A stretch of 64,000 bases of DNA from Oscillospiraceae bacterium. GTDB lineage: Bacteria > Bacillota > Clostridia > Oscillospirales > Ruminococcaceae. Positions within the stretch are counted from its first letter, which is position 1, and every line of letters starts with the position of its first letter. The position numbers and the translations under genes are program-made. Location: positions 79,152 to 143,151 of the forward strand of contig JAFQIY010000035.1 of NCBI GenBank assembly GCA_017415165.1. The letters are read 5' to 3'. This document shows, in pieces, positions 16,970 through 26,488 of this stretch. Below the pieces are notes generated by a model. It did no database searches and was not told the origin of the DNA. It saw only the letters and a list, made by a program, of their open reading frames with translations.

Positions 16970-18441
16970 AATTTCGCCTCCTTGAGTTTAGTTGTGCCTG
17001 TAACGGCTTCTGTTTCTTCAATTCCGTCGACTGCGTCAATTCCGCGGTAGTTTGAATTGTTCTGCTGATTATTGCTTCTGTTCTGCATAAAGCCGAAGCC
17101 CTGATTTGTGAAGTCAAGACCCATCTGCTCAGCCGCATTGCCTGCCGCAACAATCTGAACTTCCTTTACGTTGTAGTTCTGATTCTGTAAGCTGTTTCCG
17201 AGAAGTGCCGCGCGGTCTGCCATAGCCTTGCCTACTTCCTCGTACTGAGCGGAAAGAAGCACTGTAACCGCACCGTTTTCCTTGATAATCTTAACCGCAA
17301 CCTCGCCGAGATTTTCGGGTTTGAGAATCATTGTCAGTTCTTCTGTACCGTTATCGCCCTCAAAGCTCATAAGCTTTTCGGTAATAACCTCGGTAACCTG
17401 AACCTGAATGGACTCTGCTGTTGTTTCGGTGATAACGGGTGCTTCGGAAACTGTGTTATCTGCGGTAATAACGGGCTGCTGAATGTCTGCCGCAATTTTT
17501 TCGATAATTGCTTCATCGGAAATCGCCGCATCGGGAATTGCTTCAACGGAAGCTTTCTCAGCAGAAGCTTTCTCAGCAGAAGCTGCTTCATCAGTAACCT
17601 CTCCGCTTATAGCTGCAACCTGTTCCGACGCATTGTTGATTTTAACCGCTGTGAAGCTTGTTCTGAGCATTTCAGGAATTTCATTGTTCATCTTCACGCT
17701 GAATTCCTTGATGTCAGCATAAAGCTGCTCCATTTTCGGTACATCCTCAGGATTAACCTCAGAAACAACCTGCTTCGGAGCTGTCAGAAGTTCAACTGCG
17801 CCCTTTATTGCCTCAAACTTTTCATCCTCATTGTAAGCATCGAACTGCTCCACAGGAATATTGAGCATAGAAGCCATAATTTCAGCCGCTGTTGTTTCGT
17901 CTGCGTCCTTGCCGAGAATTTCCACGATAACGTCCTCAAGTCCTGCAATGATTTCGTCAGCGTCCTTACCATCGGTAAGTTCTGCTTCAATCATCAGACC
18001 TGTCTGGCTGAGAAGTTCACAGCTGAGAAGCACATCTTCCTCGTCCTCTGCAATACCTGAGCCGCCGTCTGAGAAAAGTGCGAACAGGTCAGTTGCTCTT
18101 TCCTTGTCATCATCGGAACCTCTGAATGCCTTGAGAACAGTTTCGAGAAGCTTCATAAGAGCCTTCTTCACACCCTCATCGAGGTTTTCGATTGCACCGA
18201 GAATTTCGGAGAACTCCTGATTTGCCTCATCTTCAGGCATTTCAGTATCAACTACGCCGTTGTTCGCTGTGTCAGCGTTTGCCGCCTGATTAACCGCACC
18301 CTCAGTAACAAGCTCCTTCTGCGCTGCAAGAACATCGGAAAAGCTGCTGCCGTCCTCAGGGATTTCCGTCAGACTGCTGCTTCCGCTGCTTACAGAAGCC
18401 GCCATAACTGCCGCCTGTAAATCAAACATAACCGTATTCAA
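16954..18441 (-). CDS. fliK: hook-length control protein FliK
   Basis: Protein of 495 residues, acidic and repetitive, with the conserved FliK C-terminal domain near residues 370-450 (LTMILKPENLGEVAVKI, then LSAQYEEVGKAMADRA). FliK measures hook length and triggers the FlhB switch. The start is TTG 18441, eight bases after GGAGG. A short tandem repeat encodes SAEKA-SAEKA around 17549-17578, in a linker where length variation could matter. Confidence 0.92.
   Translation of the reverse strand: MNTVMFDLQAAVMAASVSSGSSSLTEIPEDGSSFSDVLAAQKELVTEGAVNQAANADTANNGVVDTEMPEDEANQEFSEILGAIENLDEGVKKALMKLLETVLKAFRGSDDDKERATDLFALFSDGGSGIAEDEEDVLLSCELLSQTGLMIEAELTDGKDADEIIAGLEDVIVEILGKDADETTAAEIMASMLNIPVEQFDAYNEDEKFEAIKGAVELLTAPKQVVSEVNPEDVPKMEQLYADIKEFSVKMNNEIPEMLRTSFTAVKINNASEQVAAISGEVTDEAASAEKASAEKASVEAIPDAAISDEAIIEKIAADIQQPVITADNTVSEAPVITETTAESIQVQVTEVITEKLMSFEGDNGTEELTMILKPENLGEVAVKIIKENGAVTVLLSAQYEEVGKAMADRAALLGNSLQNQNYNVKEVQIVAAGNAAEQMGLDFTNQGFGFMQNRSNNQQNNSNYRGIDAVDGIEETEAVTGTTKLKEAKLWTTA
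17549..17593 (-). repeat. 15-bp tandem repeat in fliK
   Basis: Two identical 15-bp units (17549-17563 and 17564-17578) and a degenerate third (to 17593) encode repeated SAEKA. The repeat keeps frame and lies in the FliK linker region. Confidence 0.8.
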
Positions 18442-18561
18442 TTGTTTTACCTCCCTTCATTAATAATAGTATATATTTAAAGTGCTCAGCGTTTTGCCTT
18501 GCCCTTTAAACCAAATTAAAGGATTAAAAGTTTTACGAAATAAAACTTGGAGATGATGGCG

Positions 18562-19008
18562 CTAGCCTTCATTTTTATAGGTGCTGTTCGTAACGTACTC
18601 CGAAATAAACAGCTCCTCAGCCTTTGCAGCCTTGAAGTTATATTCCTCAAGCTGTTTTTCCTCCAGCTTATCAAGGGACGAAACCTCTTTTGTTGCCTCA
18701 ATTACAACGCCAAGCTGCTTCTGCACCTTGACCTCCATTTTTTCAATGGAAGCTTCAAGCTCCTTGATTTGCTGAGAAAGTGAGTGGTGATACCCCTTGA
18801 ATGTGGTGACCTGCATAATTGTCATACCCTGTGAGGATTTTACGCAGAATTCCTCATTTGAGCGTCTCAGCTTTTCTTCGAGAGAATTTTTCTCATCTAT
18901 GTACTGCTGCTGCTGACGTCTTAAATGAGCGAGGTCATTCTTTTCTCTGTCAAGCACCTGCTGCTTGTAGCCCTTGAGCTTGTTCAAGGAAAATTCAAAC
19001 CGTTTCAA
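18562..19008 (-). CDS. fliJ: flagellar export chaperone/stalk protein FliJ
   Basis: Protein of 148 residues predicted to be almost entirely coiled coil, starting KRFEFSLNKLKGYKQQVLDREKND in the family pattern. FliJ is the central stalk of the FliI ATPase ring. The start is TTG 19008, seven bases after GGAGG. It lies about 100 nt after fliI, and that spacer contains small hairpins. Confidence 0.9.
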   Translation of the reverse strand: MKRFEFSLNKLKGYKQQVLDREKNDLAHLRRQQQQYIDEKNSLEEKLRRSNEEFCVKSSQGMTIMQVTTFKGYHHSLSQQIKELEASIEKMEVKVQKQLGVVIEATKEVSSLDKLEEKQLEEYNFKAAKAEELFISEYVTNSTYKNEG

Positions 19009-19110
19009 GGTTTAACCTCCATAACAAATACATTTGACTTGCAAACCACGACGTTTTGTGGTTTTACCTGTAAAATCACAAAACTCGTAAATGACGAAAA
19101 CTTGTTTTCA

Positions 19111-20430
19111 TCATTTTACCGCTGCTTTCATCATCTCAACAGTTTCCTCGAAGCTGAAAGCCTCGTCGGTAGCCTGCTGTAAGAAAGCGTTGATTTTGTC
19201 GATTTTTCTCAGCGCCTCATCAAGTGCGGGGTTAGTACCCTTTTTGTAAGCACCGATTGAAACAAGGTCGTAATTGGAATAATAAACCGACAGCAGATTA
19301 CGCATTTTTGAAGCTGCATCACGCTGCGGCTTTTCTGCAATTTCCGACATAAGACGGGAAACCGACTCCAGCACCTCGATTGCGGGGTAATGGTTTCTCG
19401 CCGCAACCTTTCTGGAAAGAATAATGTGTCCGTCGATGATACCACGAACCGTATCTGAGATAGGCTCATTCGTATCGTCACCCTCAACAAGCACCGTATA
19501 GATGCCCGTGATTGAGCCGCGCTCGAAGTTTCCTGCTCTTTCAAGCAGCTTCGGCATAGCCGTGTAGATGGACGGCGTATAACCTCTTGCGATAGGCGCC
19601 TCTCCCACCGCAAGACCGATTTCTCGCTGTGCCATTGCGTATCGTGTCAGTGAGTCCATCATCAGCAGGACATTCTTGCCCTGGTCCTTGAAGTACTCCG
19701 CAATAGCCGTTGCTGTCATAGGGCATTTGTTACGCATCATAGCAGGCTGGTCAGATGTAGCAACAACCAGCACCGAACGTGCCATACCCTTTTCGCCAAG
19801 GTCACGCTCAATGAACTCAAGAACCTCTCGTCCACGCTCGCCAACCAGAGCGATAACATTTATATCTGCCTGAACCTCTCTCGCAATCATACCCAGCAGC
19901 GTTGACTTACCAACACCTGAGCCTGCGAAGATACCCATACGCTGACCTCTGCCTATTGTCAGCAGACCGTCGATTGCCTTTACTCCGAAAGGAATAATAT
20001 CGTCAATTCTCGGTCTTGTCAGCGGGTTAACGGGTTCACCTGCAATGGAATATCTTGCTGTAGTATTTATCGGAGGACCGCCGTCAATCGGCTCGCCTAT
20101 AGCGTTGATGATACGTCCCACAAGCTCGTCACCCACGCCGACCTGAAGCTGTCTGCCCGTATTGTCAACAATTGACCCGGGACCGATACCCTCAATGTCG
20201 GTGTACGGCATAAGCATAACCTTGCCGTTATTGAAGCCTACAACCTCGCCGTAGATAAAGGAATCGTCCGCCTTGCCGTTTTCATTCTTACGGTAAATTC
20301 TGCAGACGTCGCCGATATTTGCGACAGGTCCCGACGCTTCAATGGTCATACCGATAATCTTTTCAATTTTACCCTTGTACCTGAACAAGTCCGCCTGCTT
20401 GACGGCATCCCGTACCGCTGTAAAATTCAT
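19111..20430 (-). CDS. fliI: flagellum-specific export ATPase FliI
   Basis: ATPase of 439 residues, related to the F1 beta subunit. Walker A is GSGVGKST at residues 170-177; Walker B (NVLLMMDSLTRYAMAQREIGL) is near 245-265. The usual catalytic and ring contacts follow. It hydrolyses ATP to prime export of flagellar substrates, working with FliH and FliJ, encoded on either side. Confidence 0.97.
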   Translation of the reverse strand: MNFTAVRDAVKQADLFRYKGKIEKIIGMTIEASGPVANIGDVCRIYRKNENGKADDSFIYGEVVGFNNGKVMLMPYTDIEGIGPGSIVDNTGRQLQVGVGDELVGRIINAIGEPIDGGPPINTTARYSIAGEPVNPLTRPRIDDIIPFGVKAIDGLLTIGRGQRMGIFAGSGVGKSTLLGMIAREVQADINVIALVGERGREVLEFIERDLGEKGMARSVLVVATSDQPAMMRNKCPMTATAIAEYFKDQGKNVLLMMDSLTRYAMAQREIGLAVGEAPIARGYTPSIYTAMPKLLERAGNFERGSITGIYTVLVEGDDTNEPISDTVRGIIDGHIILSRKVAARNHYPAIEVLESVSRLMSEIAEKPQRDAASKMRNLLSVYYSNYDLVSIGAYKKGTNPALDEALRKIDKINAFLQQATDEAFSFEETVEMMKAAVK

Positions 20431-20460
20431 ATCAACGCTCCGATAGTAGTTTCTCGGGAC

Positions 20461-21336
20461 TTAAAAATCGTCCTCGGTTTTGCCTCTTGTGTTATCGAGG
20501 ATTTCCTTCAGGAATTCCAGCTGTGTCGGAACACCTGCGTCCACGATTTCCGAATCATTGTCCAGAATAATCGTGCCCTCCTCCGCCTCGTCATCGAACT
20601 CAATTTCAATTTCGGGAATGAACGGGATAATATCCTTGATAAGCTTCTCGTCCGTCCTGAATTTTTCTGTAATCTCGTCCTCTGCGAGAGTAATCTTTAT
20701 ATAGTCTGAATTACGGAAATTCTTAGCCGCATCTGCAATAATGCCCTCGATAATCTCAGGGTCAGACACCAGCTCAGTTCTTGTAATTTTCTTAACCATC
20801 TCAAAAACCGTCGTCCGCAGTTCTTCCTCGTTTGAAATATAGTATGCTTCTTTTCTTGAATTTATCTCGGAAAGCAGCTTACCCGCAGCGTCAATATAAC
20901 GCTTGTATTTCTCCAGCGACTCATCCTTGCCCTGTGCAAAGCCCTCATTGTAGCCTTCCTGTTTGGCCTGCTCCTTGAGGACAACACATTCATTCTGAGC
21001 CTTTTCCATAACCGCCATAGTTGCCGACTTTGTATCAGCAGTAATTGCGGCTGCCTCTTTTTTAGCAAGTTCTATAATCTCAGCACGTTCTTTTTCAAAC
21101 TGCACACTTTTTTCCGCAAGAGCAACCCTTAACCGCTTTTCGACCTCTGTCTTTATGCGGTATTCCTCAGCCGCCTTCTGTTCGGCAAGCTTCTGTTCCT
21201 CACGTCTGCGCACTTCCTCAGCTGAAATGATTTCGCCTGTTTCCTCGTCCTCGGCAGGAATATAAACCGTGTTGTCGATTGTAACAGGCTTATCCATTTC
21301 GTAAGCCGTGCTGAAGCCTTTAACGATTTTAAGCAA
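20461..21336 (-). CDS. fliH: flagellar assembly protein FliH
   Basis: Protein of 291 residues: a long charged coiled coil (about 38-135, many E, K, R, A), then a globular C-terminal domain with the FliH pattern (EGFAQGKDESLEKYKRYIDA). FliH regulates FliI and tethers it to the C-ring. The TTG start at 21336 overlaps the end of fliG by 8 nt, so translation is likely coupled. Confidence 0.9.
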   Translation of the reverse strand: MLKIVKGFSTAYEMDKPVTIDNTVYIPAEDEETGEIISAEEVRRREEQKLAEQKAAEEYRIKTEVEKRLRVALAEKSVQFEKERAEIIELAKKEAAAITADTKSATMAVMEKAQNECVVLKEQAKQEGYNEGFAQGKDESLEKYKRYIDAAGKLLSEINSRKEAYYISNEEELRTTVFEMVKKITRTELVSDPEIIEGIIADAAKNFRNSDYIKITLAEDEITEKFRTDEKLIKDIIPFIPEIEIEFDDEAEEGTIILDNDSEIVDAGVPTQLEFLKEILDNTRGKTEDDF

Positions 21337-22339
21337 TTATCTCGTCCTCTCCGCCCTTGCCGATAACCAGCTCGCCTTCTTCTTCAAGATGACGAATGAT
21401 ACCAACAATTCTCTGCTGAGCCTCGTCAACGTCACGCATACGAACGTTGTGGAGGTACTCGATTTCCTGCTGAATGGATTCCTGCATTCTCTGCGGCATA
21501 TTTGCGTAAAGGGTAGCAGCAACTTCTGCGTTGGAGCCCTTGATAGCAATAGCCAGATCCTTTGTTTCCACGTCTCTGATGAAACGCTGGATAGACATAG
21601 AATCGAGAGAGAGGATATCCTCGAATACGAACATCTTCTTCTTGATTTCTTCCACGAGAGCAGGGTCTCTTGCGGAGAGTTCGTCGAAGATGTATTTTTC
21701 TGTACCGCGGTCAACCTTGTTGAGTACGTCAGCAACATAGTTGATACCGCCAACCTCTGTAAGGTCCATAGAAACAACCGCCGCAAACTTTCTTTCGAGG
21801 GTGGATTCGATTGCCTTGACAGTTTCAGGCGAAGCAGATTCCATCTTTGCAATTCTTTCAACAACCTCAACACGCTTTTCTCTCGGAAGTTCCTGAAGAA
21901 CAGCGGAAGCCTGCTCGGAGTTTACATATGAAAGCACCAGAGCAATCGTCTGCGGATGCTCGTTCTGAATGATAGCAAGCAGGTTCTTGTAGTCGGACTT
22001 TCTGACAAACTCGAAGGCCTTTGTCTGCATAGACTTGGAGACCTTCTCCATAAGCTTCTGAGCCATTTCTGCGCCGTAAGCCTTTTCAAGAACGGATCTT
22101 GCGTAGTCGATACCGCCTTCTGTAATAACCTTCTGAGTCAGACACAGCTCATAGAATTCATTAAGAACTGAGTCCACCTGATGTATGTCCATATACGGGA
22201 GGCTGGAAACCTCGAATGTAAGCTTTTCAACCTCTTCGTCAGTAAGACGTTTATAAACGTGAGCAGCGTTTTCAGCACCGATGGAGGTAATAACTACCGC
22301 CGCCTTCTGCGCCGCACTAAGCTCCTGAATATCCGGCAT
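21329..22339 (-). CDS. fliG: flagellar motor switch protein FliG
   Basis: Protein of 336 residues with the armadillo-like middle (AIIQNEHPQTIALVLSY) and C-terminal torque-generating domain (FVFEDILSLDSMSIQRFIRD) including the charged residues that face MotA. FliG links the FliF ring to FliM. It lies 3 nt after fliF. Confidence 0.97.
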   Translation of the reverse strand: MPDIQELSAAQKAAVVITSIGAENAAHVYKRLTDEEVEKLTFEVSSLPYMDIHQVDSVLNEFYELCLTQKVITEGGIDYARSVLEKAYGAEMAQKLMEKVSKSMQTKAFEFVRKSDYKNLLAIIQNEHPQTIALVLSYVNSEQASAVLQELPREKRVEVVERIAKMESASPETVKAIESTLERKFAAVVSMDLTEVGGINYVADVLNKVDRGTEKYIFDELSARDPALVEEIKKKMFVFEDILSLDSMSIQRFIRDVETKDLAIAIKGSNAEVAATLYANMPQRMQESIQQEIEYLHNVRMRDVDEAQQRIVGIIRHLEEEGELVIGKGGEDEIIA

Positions 22340-22342
22340 CAG

Positions 22343-23971
22343 TTAATCCTCCTCTTCCTTCATCCAGCTTCTAAGCAGCTGAGCAACAATTTCCGGACTG
22401 AACTTCGCAAATTCGCTGATTTCTCTTCTGATAGCAACTTCCTTTGTCTCGATTTGCTCGTCCGTAAGGCTCGGTACTTCGGCCAGCTCGCCTGCATCGC
22501 TGAATGTGAATGTATCCACAGGCTCTTCTCCTTCCGGAGCAATGAGTCCGCTCTTTTCGATAATCTGCTTCTCGAATTCCTTTCTCTTCTTCTTTGCGTT
22601 GCTCGAAAGGATTGCCATAACGATAAGGATAACGAGAATGAGAATGAGTACGATTGCACCCACAAGGATAAGCTGGTCAAATGTAAGACCGAACAGGTAT
22701 TTCGGAGCTGCTGCTGTAGGAAGGTCTTCAATATCATCATATTTTCTGAGATTTGTAACGCTTACAACCTCATCAATAAGTGCAGGGTTGATTGTGCCCG
22801 CATTGCCGACAATTCTTACCAAATCCTGCTTTTCAGCTTCGGAGAGGTAGTCCGTATAAACGATAACCGAAATTGAAAGATCTTCAATTTCGTAGCCTTT
22901 CTTTTCGACCTGCTCCTTATATGTATCAACAAGATAAGTGTTGGAATAAGCTTCCTCAGACCAGCTTCCGCCGCCGTTGGTATTTCCTGTAGGGTAGGTA
23001 TCGTCAGCGTTGCCTTCAACGCCCACAACACCGCCGTCAACAGTTGTTCCACCGCTTGCAGCTTCAACGTCGCCGTGCTGGAGAACACCTGCATTTGTGT
23101 TGCCCTCAGGGGAGTAGTCAGTAGTTTCGCTTACCTTTGTATCAAAGTCAAGAACCATATTTACCGCAACGGAAACGCCGTCGTCACCGTAAACAGGGAT
23201 AAGCAGCTCAAGGATTTTGTTCTTGATTGAATTTTCAAGAGTAGTCTTGAACGCCAGCTTCTTTGTTTCCTCAACAACAAGGTCATAGTCGCTGTCGCCG
23301 CCGATAACCTGCGGGATAAGATTCTGGTCAACGATTGAAATCTTTTCATCGGTAAGACCTGTCCAGGACATCTTGACCAGGTTTGTGATACCAATAACCT
23401 GCTTGCTTGAAAGCTTGTCAATGCCGTCAAGATGAACCACAACAGATGCAGAAGGATACTCCTTGTTTGAAGTAATAACCGTATTTTTCTGCTCAGGTGA
23501 TGTAAGAGTTACATAAGCCACGCTGATGTTTTCCATCGAGCCGATGAGTGCGCTGAGCTTATTTTCCATATCAATTCGGTCATAAGTCTTACGCTCATCA
23601 CCTGTTGTGAACATACCTGTTTTTTCTGTTGTAAGGGTATAGTTCATATTACTCTTAGGATAATTCTGCTGAGCAAGAGCAATTGCAATCTTATCCTCCG
23701 TGCCCTTCAGTACAGTAATCGAGCCGCCCGAAAGCTCTGCCTCATAACCCATTTCCTCAATGAGCGTAACCATTTCGGCAGCCTCCGAAGTTTCCAGCCC
23801 CTCATAGAGAACTATATAATCCTTTTTATTTAAAACAACCGTCACAATGACCGCCAGCAGAACAATTGCCGCAAGAATTGCTATGTAAATAATTCTGCGA
23901 GTCTTGCTCTGACCGTCCCAGAAGGTTGTGAAAGTCTTTTTGACTTTTGTTACCTGTTCTTTAACCGCCAT
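22343..23971 (-). CDS. fliF: flagellar MS-ring protein FliF
   Basis: Protein of 542 residues with membrane helices near 25-47 and 435-460. The family pattern appears in DYIVLYEGLETSEAAEMV and in the ring-building motif with ASVVVHLDG. The last residues (PEIVAQLLRSWMKEEED) form the FliG-binding helix. It makes the membrane ring on which the basal body and export gate are built. Confidence 0.97.
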   Translation of the reverse strand: MAVKEQVTKVKKTFTTFWDGQSKTRRIIYIAILAAIVLLAVIVTVVLNKKDYIVLYEGLETSEAAEMVTLIEEMGYEAELSGGSITVLKGTEDKIAIALAQQNYPKSNMNYTLTTEKTGMFTTGDERKTYDRIDMENKLSALIGSMENISVAYVTLTSPEQKNTVITSNKEYPSASVVVHLDGIDKLSSKQVIGITNLVKMSWTGLTDEKISIVDQNLIPQVIGGDSDYDLVVEETKKLAFKTTLENSIKNKILELLIPVYGDDGVSVAVNMVLDFDTKVSETTDYSPEGNTNAGVLQHGDVEAASGGTTVDGGVVGVEGNADDTYPTGNTNGGGSWSEEAYSNTYLVDTYKEQVEKKGYEIEDLSISVIVYTDYLSEAEKQDLVRIVGNAGTINPALIDEVVSVTNLRKYDDIEDLPTAAAPKYLFGLTFDQLILVGAIVLILILVILIVMAILSSNAKKKRKEFEKQIIEKSGLIAPEGEEPVDTFTFSDAGELAEVPSLTDEQIETKEVAIRREISEFAKFSPEIVAQLLRSWMKEEED

Positions 23972-24019
23972 TTTCCGAAAATTCCTTCCTTAGCGATACA
24001 GCGTGTACCGCAGACTTAA

Positions 24020-24331
24020 TTACATTGTAATCTGGAGCACCTTGTCATAAGCATTTACCGCCGCATCCTTTATAGCAACAAAGGTTTCAACAGCAACAGC
24101 CGCTTTTGTCATATTGTTGTAGATTGTGTGCAGGTCGTCAACGTCACCCATTGCAAGGCGGACGGAATCCTCCTGAACAACCCTCTGGGTTTCCTGAACG
24201 TCAGTAAAAATTTCCTTGAACACGTCAGAGAACTGAGGATTATCAACGCTGTCAGCAACAGCAGCAGTGTTCTTGCTGTCAAATATGGACTCAACAGGCT
24301 GAATAGCATTGCTGATTGGTACAATAAACAT
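24020..24331 (-). CDS. fliE: flagellar hook-basal body complex protein FliE
   Basis: Protein of 103 residues joining the MS ring to the rod. The C-terminal half follows the FliE pattern (VQEDSVRLAMGDVDDLH, then MTKAAVAVETFVAIKDAAVN). It sits between flgC and fliF, as in almost all Bacillota operons. Confidence 0.94.
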   Translation of the reverse strand: MFIVPISNAIQPVESIFDSKNTAAVADSVDNPQFSDVFKEIFTDVQETQRVVQEDSVRLAMGDVDDLHTIYNNMTKAAVAVETFVAIKDAAVNAYDKVLQITM

Positions 24332-24361
24332 AATTTATCTCCATTCTTTAAATCGGTTTAA

Positions 24362-24868
24362 TTATCTTCCTTTAAGGGTCATTGCCGTAGAAAGCATTGA
24401 CTTTACAGCCGCAAAAGCAGCAGCATTTGCTTCATATGAACGCTGTGCAGCAAGGAGGTCAATCTGCTCCTTGGTGTTGTCAACGTTGCTCTTGTAGATG
24501 TAGCCGTCCTCATCAGCAAGAGGGTTATCAGGGTCATACACAGGAACAAACGGAGCGTCGTCCTCAATTACTTCCGCAACGGTAACACCCGCCGACTTGT
24601 ATCTGTCCTGATGGTCGAGGTAGTAAACACCTCTGCTGTAATTTTTCACATCCTCGTCATCGTTGTATGCAAGGCGTGCATATTTGTCAAGGATATCGCC
24701 GAACTTTTTCTTTTCGGAAAAAATCACAAGCTGACGGCAGTATGGGTCGCCGCCGGGGGAAGTATTGTAGGTTTCCTGATTGGCGATATTCTGTGAGATA
24801 ATATCCATTCTGAGTCTCTGCGCCGAAAGCGCGGAAGCACTTATATCAAGTGAGTTTACAAAAGACAT
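24362..24868 (-). CDS. flgC: flagellar basal-body rod protein FlgC
   Basis: Proximal rod subunit of 168 residues. The N-terminus (LDISASALSAQRLRMDIISQ, then NIANQETYNTSPGG) and the C-terminal helix (NTKEQIDLLAAQRSYEANAA) are both conserved. A 14-bp hairpin lies in the spacer to flgB. Confidence 0.95.
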   Translation of the reverse strand: MSFVNSLDISASALSAQRLRMDIISQNIANQETYNTSPGGDPYCRQLVIFSEKKKFGDILDKYARLAYNDDEDVKNYSRGVYYLDHQDRYKSAGVTVAEVIEDDAPFVPVYDPDNPLADEDGYIYKSNVDNTKEQIDLLAAQRSYEANAAAFAAVKSMLSTAMTLKGR

Positions 24869-24917
24869 TCCGACCGTCCTTTCTTAAATATCGGATTTAT
24901 ATTCAGGCAAAACCCGT

Positions 24918-24948
24918 AAATAAAGCAAATCGAAGATTTGCTTTATTT
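24918..24948 (-). repeat. 14-bp perfect hairpin at the flgB stop codon
   Basis: Arms 24918-24931 and 24935-24948 are perfectly complementary with a 3-nt loop. One arm covers the stop codon of flgB. On the operon strand it is followed by ACGGG rather than a U-tract, so it is not a classic terminator. Confidence 0.65.
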
Positions 24949-25350
24949 TGATATTGCCGTTCTTATCATAGCGTAGTTGTTGTTGAGGTAGTCAGTCAGT
25001 GCGCTGTACTGATACTGAGCGTCAGCAAGAGCAGTCTGTTCCTTTTCCATATCAACATTGTTTCCGTCAAGAATCTGATTTGTATTGGTTTCGTATGTAG
25101 TAACAACCTCAAGCTCGATAGGGTCTGTACATTTTCTGTCGTCACGGCGGTGGAAGTTGTCGTCCTCAATGCCCTCGTGGTATTTGCATTTGCACTTTTC
25201 CTTGAGGAGGAGACTGAACTCCACGGTTTTAGCTTTATAATCGGGTGTATCGCTGTTTGCAATATTATTTGTAATAACTCTCTGCTTGTACCAGGTTGCG
25301 TCAAGCGCCTGTTCAGCGAGGTTGTGAGTTACGCTGTCGAAAAGACCCAT
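24943..25350 (-). CDS. flgB: flagellar basal-body rod protein FlgB
   Basis: First gene of the flagellar operon, 135 residues, a proximal rod subunit. The N-terminus (LFDSVTHNLAEQALDATWYKQ) and rod motif (NNIANSDTPDYKAKTVEF) are typical. I choose ATG 25350, seven bases after AAAGGAG; a GTG at 25371 lies upstream of that site. A strong promoter lies about 75 bp upstream. Confidence 0.94.
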   Translation of the reverse strand: MGLFDSVTHNLAEQALDATWYKQRVITNNIANSDTPDYKAKTVEFSLLLKEKCKCKYHEGIEDDNFHRRDDRKCTDPIELEVVTTYETNTNQILDGNNVDMEKEQTALADAQYQYSALTDYLNNNYAMIRTAISK

Positions 25351-25425
25351 AATACCACTCCTTTCCGGCACAAAAAGCCGCTGTCAGGGTCAAAAGGGCG
25401 CACTCGCCCATAATTACTCTATATT

Positions 25426-25454
25426 ATTATATAACATTTTAACCAAAATTACAA
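25426..25454 (-). promoter_or_regulatory. sigma-A promoter of the flagellar operon
   Basis: Minus strand TTGTAA at 25454-25449, 17-nt spacer, perfect TATAAT at 25431-25426, ahead of flgB. It is a vegetative rather than sigma-28 promoter, as expected for an early flagellar operon. Confidence 0.75.
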
Positions 25455-25520
25455 GCAAATAGAAGAATTTATTCCCGTTTTATCCGTAAAAATTTTAACG
25501 ATTTTTCTATGAATTTTTCC

Positions 25521-25638
25521 TAAAGTGCACAAAAAGCCATCCGCTAACACAAAAATTCCTGGATTTTGGAATTGTTTTTAGTCATTTTTAACAATTATTC
25601 TTTATATTATACACTCAGGAATACTCCTGTGCACTTTA
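25521..25638. promoter_or_regulatory. inverted pair of TAAAGTGCACA motifs upstream of flgB
   Basis: The 11-mer TAAAGTGCACA lies at 25521-25531 and its exact reverse complement at 25628-25638, about 70 and 175 bp upstream of the flgB -35 box. A third exact copy lies upstream of the EF-G2-like gene at 55242-55252. The core GTGCAC is a palindrome, as in many repressor or activator sites. The 373-bp gap 25351-25723 otherwise holds the promoter, an A/T-rich stretch and the terminator of the next gene. Confidence 0.45.
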
Positions 25639-25670
25639 TACAAAATGTTTTCAGACTACCTGAACCTCCG

Positions 25671-25711
25671 TAAAAAAAACAAACCGCTTCCATAATCGAT
25701 ACAGAAGCGGT
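25671..25711 (-). terminator. intrinsic terminator after the DUF975 gene
   Basis: Arms ACCGCTTC (25683-25690) and 25704-25711 form an 8-bp stem; on the minus strand it is followed by TTGTTTTTTTT. It separates the arginine region from the flagellar operon. Confidence 0.85.
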
Positions 25712-25723
25712 AAAAATATTTAC

Positions 25724-26488
25724 TCAGATATGTTTTTCCTGCGCATACTCAAATTCGGATGCATCAATAAGACCTTTTGCGATTGCGTCCGCCTTGACCT
25801 CGAGATAGGCAAAGGAAAGCGCCGAATAGAAGTACGGAAAAACATAGACAATTCCAAGGATATGCCCTGTAAAAACCGAAAGAATTCCCCAACCGATGAA
25901 ACTCAGGTGCAGATAGAAAAGGTCGCCCTTATGACCGTTCATCATTATTTCACTCAGTTCAATTGCACGTCTTGCAGGGATATTCGGATTTTCCGTCTTG
26001 ATGAAGCTTACCTGACTGTAGCTGTAGGACTTGATAATTCCAGGCACAATAAACAGCAGCGTCCAGAGAAAGGTAAAAATCTGCGTAAGAAGCATCGTGC
26101 CGATATTGCTCAGAATATGCTCTTTTTTGTACGGCGCAAACATTTCGCCCAGCGAAGTTTTTTGGAAGATTGATTTTCTGTACCAGCCGAAAAGTCCTAA
26201 TGTAAGCGGATAAAGTCCGATTGCGGCTGCCATTTCAATAATATAGACAAACACCATACCGATAACATATCCTGCAGATATCGCAGTTTTTTCTGTGCCT
26301 GTTGACAACTCACTCGCTGCACCCATTACACCTGTAAATATTGTCGGTACAGCCGTCACCATAGAAAGCGCCATACCTACACCAAATCCCACACCGAGAA
26401 CAATCAATACGGAAAGAATGGAATTACCCATATTATTTTTGTAAAAAAGCCGTGCATTGGCTTTTATTCTGTCGTGGTCGTAACCCAT
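25724..26488 (-). CDS. DUF975 family integral membrane protein
   Basis: Protein of 254 residues with about five membrane segments. The DUF975 pattern is clear: an N-terminal RIKANARLFYKNNMGNSIL and the motif MMNGHKGDLFYLHLSFIGWG near residue 190. Function of the family is unknown. The ATG at 26488 has AAGGAGG six bases upstream. It lies 69 nt after argF, probably the last gene of that transcript, and ends in a strong terminator. Confidence 0.85.
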   Translation of the reverse strand: MGYDHDRIKANARLFYKNNMGNSILSVLIVLGVGFGVGMALSMVTAVPTIFTGVMGAASELSTGTEKTAISAGYVIGMVFVYIIEMAAAIGLYPLTLGLFGWYRKSIFQKTSLGEMFAPYKKEHILSNIGTMLLTQIFTFLWTLLFIVPGIIKSYSYSQVSFIKTENPNIPARRAIELSEIMMNGHKGDLFYLHLSFIGWGILSVFTGHILGIVYVFPYFYSALSFAYLEVKADAIAKGLIDASEFEYAQEKHI

